58,105 bases of DNA. It comes from Alphaproteobacteria bacterium (GTDB taxonomy: Bacteria; Pseudomonadota; Alphaproteobacteria; Acetobacterales; Acetobacteraceae). A model generated the notes under the pieces. The model was given only the letters and a program-made list of their open reading frames with translations. It made no database searches and was not told the origin of the DNA. Location of the stretch: contig VGDL01000018.1 in assembly GCA_016869735.1 (NCBI GenBank), positions 1 to 58,105 of the forward strand, in the 5' to 3' direction. Below, piece by piece: positions 54,393 through 58,105 of the stretch (within the stretch, counting starts at the first letter, position 1; every line of letters starts with the position of its first letter). A program made the translations under genes and the position numbers.

Positions 54393-55580
54393 ATGTCTTT
54401 GCCCAACCACCCCGTCTACCTGGATAACCACGCCACGACCCCGGTGGACCCGCGCGTGATCCAGGCCATGCGCCCCTTTTGGGAAGCGCAATTCGCCAAT
54501 CCCGCCAGCGCGGAACACGTCATGGGCCGCGCCGTGGCCGAAGCCGTGGAAGCCGCGCGTGAGCACATCGCGGAACTGATCGGCGCCTCGGTGGCTGAAA
54601 TCATCCTGACCTCCGGCGCGACCGAGGCGAATAACCTCGCCATCAAGGGTGCCGCGCGCTTTGCCGCCAGCCAGGGCGATCCGCGCCGGCGTATCATCAC
54701 TGTCGCCACCGAACATAAATGTGTGCTGGAATCCGTGCGTGACCTGGCGCAAGAAGGCTTCGAACCCGTCATCCTGCCGGTCGGCGCTGATGGGCTGCTT
54801 GCCCCCGAAGTGCTGCGCGCCGCCTGTGATGAAAACACCCTGCTGGTGTCCATCATGGCGGTGAATAATGAAATCGGTGTTATTCAGGACCTCGCTGCAC
54901 TCGGCGCCATCGTGAAGCAAGCGGGTGCGGCCTTTCATACCGATGCAGCGCAGGCAGCCGGGCGCATTCCGCTTGATGTCGGGGAAATCCAGGCCGATCT
55001 GCTGTCGCTGTCGGGCCATAAGGTCTATGGCCCGCGCGGCATTGGCGCGCTTTATGTCCGCCGCCGGCCCCGCATGCGCTTGGCGCCCCTGTTTTCCGGC
55101 GGCGGTCAGGAAAGAGGCCTCAGGTCCGGCACGCTGCCCGCGCCCTTGGTGGTGGGCTTTGGGGAAGCCTGCCGGATCGCCGCCATTGAAGGGCTGCTCG
55201 ATTCCGGGCGCATCGCCGGGCAGCGAGAGGTCTTCCTGAACCGGCTCCGTACTGAAATTCCTGGCCTGATCATCAATGCCGAAGCCGCACCCCGGGTTTC
55301 GGGCAATCTGAACCTGACCTTTCCGGGCGGCGTCTCCGCCCAGGCCATCATGGAAGGCGCGCCGCTTGTGTGTGTCTCGACCGGTTCGGCCTGTTCATCG
55401 GCTGAGATTGAGCCGTCTTACGTGCTGCAAGCCATAGGGCTTGAACCCGCCGCCGCCCGGGCCACCTTGCGGATTGGGATGGGACGCTTTACCTCGCCCG
55501 CCGAAGCGGAACTCGCCGCGGCAACCTTGGCCGCTGCTTGGCACCGCGCAGTTTCCGCAACAGACAAGGCAAGTGATTAG
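54393..55580 (+). CDS. cysteine desulfurase (NifS/IscS type)
   Basis: A 395-residue PLP enzyme that removes sulfur from cysteine as a persulfide for Fe-S clusters and thio-modified tRNA. PLP-binding Lys210 is in [13 protein letters not shown], His109 in [10 protein letters not shown], and the catalytic loop cysteine is Cys334 in [14 protein letters not shown], the group I form. The start [14 protein letters not shown] is typical, so ATG 54393 is chosen over an in-frame start at 54258 inside the structured spacer. It opens a sulfur-handling cluster with ferredoxin, TenA and MnmA. Confidence 0.93.
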   Translation: MSLPNHPVYLDNHATTPVDPRVIQAMRPFWEAQFANPASAEHVMGRAVAEAVEAAREHIAELIGASVAEIILTSGATEANNLAIKGAARFAASQGDPRRRIITVATEHKCVLESVRDLAQEGFEPVILPVGADGLLAPEVLRAACDENTLLVSIMAVNNEIGVIQDLAALGAIVKQAGAAFHTDAAQAAGRIPLDVGEIQADLLSLSGHKVYGPRGIGALYVRRRPRMRLAPLFSGGGQERGLRSGTLPAPLVVGFGEACRIAAIEGLLDSGRIAGQREVFLNRLRTEIPGLIINAEAAPRVSGNLNLTFPGGVSAQAIMEGAPLVCVSTGSACSSAEIEPSYVLQAIGLEPAAARATLRIGMGRFTSPAEAELAAATLAAAWHRAVSATDKASD

Positions 55581-55582
55581 CC

Positions 55583-55912
55583 ATGCCGAAAATGGTATTC
55601 ATCGAACGCGACGGAACGCAAAAGGAAGTGGAAGCCCCGCTTGGCCTTTCCGTGCTGGAAATCGCGCATCGCAATAGCGTTGATATTGAAGGCGCCTGCG
55701 AAGGATCGCTGGCGTGCTCCACCTGCCATGTGATTGTGGACCCTTCCTGGTTCGGCAAGCTCGCCAAGCCGACCGAGGATGAGGAAGACATGCTCGATCT
55801 TGCTTTCGATTTGCAGGAAACCAGCCGGCTTGGCTGCCAATTGATCATGACGGATGCGCTGGATGGGCTGGTGGTGAAACTGCCCGCCGGTTCGCGCAAC
55901 GCGGGCGGCTGA
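55583..55912 (+). CDS. adrenodoxin-type [2Fe-2S] ferredoxin
   Basis: A 109-residue ferredoxin of the Isc/adrenodoxin type. Cluster ligands are C39-x5-C45-x2-C48 and C85, with the diagnostic [10 protein letters not shown] and DMLDLAF segments. It starts 2 bp after the cysteine desulfurase stop, so it is expected to supply electrons for Fe-S assembly or a related reaction together with that enzyme. Confidence 0.94.
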   Translation: MPKMVFIERDGTQKEVEAPLGLSVLEIAHRNSVDIEGACEGSLACSTCHVIVDPSWFGKLAKPTEDEEDMLDLAFDLQETSRLGCQLIMTDALDGLVVKLPAGSRNAGG

Positions 55913-55915
55913 GGC

Positions 55916-56617
55916 GTGGCCGCACCATGGGATGAATTCGGCGCGGAAGGCGGCTTGTTTCGCAAGCTGTCGGCCGCCGCTGCATCCGAATGGCGCGATT
56001 ATACCTGGCATCCCTTTGTGCAGCAGCTTTCGGCTGGAACGCTGCCGCTGAAGGCGTTTCAGCATTACCTCGTTCAGGATTACCTATTCCTGATCCACTT
56101 CGCCCGCGCCAAGGCGCTTGCGGTGCTGAAGGGCGAAAGCCTGGCGGCAATGCGTGAGAAGGCCGCTGCCGTGTTGGCCATTCTGGATGAAACCAAGCTC
56201 CATCTGAAATACTGCGCCGAATGGGGGCTTTCGGAAGCGGATGTGGTTTCCGTGCCTGAAACGGCCGAGACAGTTTCCTACACCCGCTGGGTGCTGGATC
56301 GCGGCTATGCCGGCGATATTCTGGACCTGGAAGTGGCTTTGGTGCCCTGCACGGTGGGCTACGCTCAAGTGGCGTTGCGCATCCTGGCCGACCCGGCGCG
56401 GCAGCGCGATGGCAACCCGTATCAGTCCTGGATTGATACCTATGGCGCCGCTTCCTATCAGGAAATGGCGCATGCCGCGGCGCGGCGGATTGATGCGCTT
56501 GGTGTGTCCCATGGTGGGGAGGCGCGTTTCGCGCGGCTGGCCGCGGATTTCGCCGAAGCGGCGCGGCTTGAACAGCGCTTCTGGCAGCAGGGGCTTGATG
56601 CGGTGGGGCGGGCCTGA
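55916..56617 (+). CDS. tenA: TenA family protein (thiaminase II-like)
   Basis: A 233-residue TenA-fold protein. The active-site cysteine is Cys145 in ALVPCTVGYAQ; the Asp of LVQDYLFL (about residue 55), the Tyr of the same helix and a C-terminal Glu in RLEQRFWQQ complete the TenA pocket. TenA salvages thiamin pyrimidine by hydrolysing aminopyrimidines. No other thiamin gene is near. It starts with GTG 55916, 3 bp after the ferredoxin stop, and ends 2 bp before mnmA, so it is co-transcribed with sulfur-transfer genes. Confidence 0.9.
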   Translation: MAAPWDEFGAEGGLFRKLSAAAASEWRDYTWHPFVQQLSAGTLPLKAFQHYLVQDYLFLIHFARAKALAVLKGESLAAMREKAAAVLAILDETKLHLKYCAEWGLSEADVVSVPETAETVSYTRWVLDRGYAGDILDLEVALVPCTVGYAQVALRILADPARQRDGNPYQSWIDTYGAASYQEMAHAAARRIDALGVSHGGEARFARLAADFAEAARLEQRFWQQGLDAVGRA

Positions 56618-56619
56618 CG

Positions 56620-57723
56620 ATGCGCGTGCTGGTGGCCATGTCGGGCGGGGTGGATAGCAGCGTGGTCGCCGCGCTGTTGCAGGAAGCCGGGCATGAGGTG
56701 ATTGGCGCCACCTTGCAGCTTTATGATCACGGCGCGGCCTTGCAAAAGAAAGGCGCCTGCTGTGCGGGGCAGGATATTCTGGATGCGCGGCGCGTGGCGG
56801 ATCGGCTCGGCATTGCGCATTATGTGCTGGACCGCGAGGAGATTTTCCGCCGCGATGTGATGCGTGATTTCGCCGATAGCTATGCGCGCGGCGAAACGCC
56901 GGTGCCCTGCATTCGCTGCAACCAGACCGTGAAGTTCCGCGACATGGTGGCGATGGCCGAGGATTTGGGCTGCGAAGCACTCGCCACCGGCCATTACGCA
57001 AGGCGCATTGAAGGCCCGGATGGCGCGGAATTGCACCGCGCCGTGGACCCCGAACGGGACCAAAGCTACTTCCTGGCCGCGACCACAAGCGCGCAGCTTG
57101 CCATGGCCCGCTTTCCTTTGGGTGACATGCCGGACAAGGCAACCGTGCGCGCTGCCGCCGCGCGGCTTGGCCTGGCGGTCGCGGAAAAGCCCGACAGCCA
57201 GGACATCTGCTTCGTGCCCGCCGGGCGTTACGACGCGCTGGTGGGGAAGCTTAGGCCCGATGCGGCGCAACCGGGCGAGTTTATCCATGCCGATGGCCGG
57301 GTTTTGGGCCAGCATGGCGGGGTTTCCGGCTTCACTGTCGGCCAGGGACGGGGCCTGGGGCAGGCTTCCTGGGATGGGGAGCAGAAGCTTTACGTGGCCG
57401 CAGTGGATGCGCCGAAGCGCCGGATTGTGTTGGCGCCACGTTCGGGCCTTGAACACCGCGATGCCGAGGTGGCTGAGGTGAATTGGCTGATCGCCCCGCC
57501 CGCCGCGCCGCTGCGCTGCGCCGTGAAACTCCGCGCCCGCGAAGTGCCGCGCGCCGCTGAGGTTACTTGGGACGCGGCGGCAGGGCTGTTGCGGGTGGTC
57601 TTGGACGAACCCGGCGTGATCGCGCCCGGCCAGGCCTGCGTGATGTATGATGGGGACCGCGTTTTGGGCGGCGGCTTCCTGCGCACGCGGCTTTCGGTTG
57701 ACACTGACCGGGCAGCGGCCTAA
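56620..57723 (+). CDS. mnmA: tRNA-specific 2-thiouridylase MnmA
   Basis: MnmA makes 2-thiouridine at wobble position 34 of tRNA-Lys, -Glu and -Gln using persulfide sulfur from a cysteine desulfurase. The 367-residue protein has the PP-loop AMSGGVDSSV (6-15), catalytic Cys97 in VPCIRCNQTVKF, the ATGHYAR segment, the second catalytic Cys197 in DSQDICFVP, and the C-terminal beta-barrel. The linked desulfurase and ferredoxin suit its sulfur supply. It ends 16 bp before tRNA-Met. Confidence 0.96.
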   Translation: MRVLVAMSGGVDSSVVAALLQEAGHEVIGATLQLYDHGAALQKKGACCAGQDILDARRVADRLGIAHYVLDREEIFRRDVMRDFADSYARGETPVPCIRCNQTVKFRDMVAMAEDLGCEALATGHYARRIEGPDGAELHRAVDPERDQSYFLAATTSAQLAMARFPLGDMPDKATVRAAAARLGLAVAEKPDSQDICFVPAGRYDALVGKLRPDAAQPGEFIHADGRVLGQHGGVSGFTVGQGRGLGQASWDGEQKLYVAAVDAPKRRIVLAPRSGLEHRDAEVAEVNWLIAPPAAPLRCAVKLRAREVPRAAEVTWDAAAGLLRVVLDEPGVIAPGQACVMYDGDRVLGGGFLRTRLSVDTDRAAA

Positions 57724-57739
57724 CTCCCCGTTCCAAATT

Positions 57740-57816
57740 GGCGGCGTAGCTCAGCTGGTTAGAGCACGGCACTCATAATGCCGGGGTCAGCGGTTCAAGT
57801 CCGCTCGCCGCTACCA
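57740..57816 (+). tRNA. tRNA-Met (CAU anticodon, elongator type)
   Basis: A 77-nt cloverleaf with encoded CCA. The acceptor stem is GGCGGCG paired with CGCCGCT (G1-U72 wobble), discriminator A then CCA at 57814-57816. The D-arm is GCTCAGCTGGTTAGAGC, the anticodon arm CGGCA-CTCATAA-TGCCG with CAT as anticodon, and the T-arm contains GGTTCAAGTCC. The loop CTCATAA is the same as in E. coli elongator tRNA-Met; a tRNA-Ile2 reading AUA after lysidine modification also has CAU but usually differs in the acceptor. Confidence 0.93.
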
Positions 57817-57958
57817 AATTTTCCGCTTTATATCTCAGGAAAATATAAAAGCGCCGATCAGGCGCAAGGGACAATTCGGGTCAAATGGACCAGCCCCCAA
57901 TTCGACCGGACAGCTGGCGTAACCGTGAGGGCCTAGGTGTAAGCCTAGGCATACGCCT
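57817..57958. other. tRNA-flanking segment with hairpins and a 12-bp repeat array
   Basis: This 142-bp stretch has no gene. Directly after the tRNA, CGCTTTATAT (57824-57833) pairs with ATATAAAAGCG (57843-57853), a probable terminator stem, followed by GCGCC/GGCGC (57851-57865). From 57931, three degenerate 12-mers starting GCCTA follow in tandem, with a fourth weaker copy reaching into the IS reading frame. A GTAACC (57919-57924), similar to some IS66 family ends, may mark the left edge of the insertion sequence. Base composition is lower in GC than upstream. Confidence 0.45.
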
Positions 57959-58105
57959 ATGTCTAAGCCCATTGAGCATGTTGAAATCATCACCGGCATT
58001 CAGCGCCGTCGGCGGTATACTGCCGAGGAGAAGGTCCGGCTGGTCGAACAGACCATGCAGCCTGGCATGACGGTTTCAGCCGTTGCCCGGCTTTATGGCG
58101 TCGCC
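57959..58105 (+). CDS. IS66/IS3-type transposase accessory protein, 3' partial
   Basis: Forty-nine codons starting with ATG 57959 are visible before the right edge of the window. The sequence has the basic RRRRYTAEEK stretch followed by a helix-turn-helix: VRLVEQTMQPGMTVSAVARLYGV, characteristic of IS66 TnpA and IS3 OrfA DNA-binding domains. The pattern EIITG followed by an Arg run and (S/T)-x-E-EK fits IS66 TnpA. The rest of the element lies outside the window. No ribosome site is clear upstream. Confidence 0.8.
   Translation, partial: MSKPIEHVEIITGIQRRRRYTAEEKVRLVEQTMQPGMTVSAVARLYGVA

Noticed and set aside
1-58105. CRISPR array, phage or defence island
   Set aside because: No regularly spaced direct repeats, Cas genes, integrases or toxin-antitoxin pairs were seen; apart from the IS gene at the right edge the content is ordinary chromosomal.

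Overview
The window looks like chromosomal DNA of a high-GC alphaproteobacterium, most likely Rhodospirillales and plausibly Acetobacteraceae. This is inferred from a hemJ-rho pair, a class I lysyl-tRNA synthetase, a ChvI-type regulator close to pckA, two Bug-type solute receptors, and alphaproteobacterial-looking SecA and Rho. No 16S gene is present, so the assignment stays tentative. Genes are tightly packed with many 1-8 bp overlaps. No gene-free gap exceeds about 200 bp, and high third-position GC leaves very long open antisense frames that are not genes.

Layout. 1-8.4 kb: end of an MmgE/PrpD gene, secA with a small exported protein, a parvulin foldase, argJ, a GNAT-NUDIX fusion and a CinA-type protein. 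argJ is bracketed by two inverted copies of a 103-bp palindromic repeat; one copy supplies a stop codon and the other the only ATG start of the next gene. 8.4-16.4 kb: a BLUF blue-light sensor, an FkbM methyltransferase, the divergent EF-P modification pair epmA/epmB, an epoxide-hydrolase-like enzyme, an acyl-CoA ligase, hemJ and rho. 16.4-19.8 kb: the dTDP-L-rhamnose operon rfbBACD. 19.9-27.3 kb: a Bug receptor, a nucleoside deoxyribosyltransferase, a kynurenine-formamidase-like hydrolase and a complete five-gene Liv-type ABC importer with a trailing cupin.

27.3-38.4 kb: minus-strand catabolic and housekeeping operons (YgjP metalloprotein, dehydrogenase, asparaginase, FAD monooxygenase, crotonase; SYLF protein, YcgN, DapA-like aldolase, cupin; pckA, DUF2237, histidine phosphatase), broken by an EamA permease with an operator-like repeat array upstream. 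38.4-48.5 kb: a HugZ-like protein, an orphan ChvI regulator, a 3-hydroxyisobutyryl-CoA hydrolase, a second Bug receptor, and a run of phosphohexomutase, UDP-glucose dehydrogenase, a C-terminally truncated MprF and class I LysRS. 48.6-57.8 kb: asd, a DinG-type helicase, a crotonase, a metallo-beta-lactamase-fold hydrolase, and a cluster of cysteine desulfurase, ferredoxin, TenA and MnmA, ending in tRNA-Met. Just past the tRNA the sequence changes character and an insertion-sequence gene runs off the window end.

I found no convincing large unknown defence or mobile system and no CRISPR array. The strongest unusual signals are the argJ-flanking repeat that reaches into coding sequence, the catalytically incomplete MprF co-transcribed with class I LysRS, the three half-site array between the YgjP and EamA genes, and the structured leader before the cysteine desulfurase.
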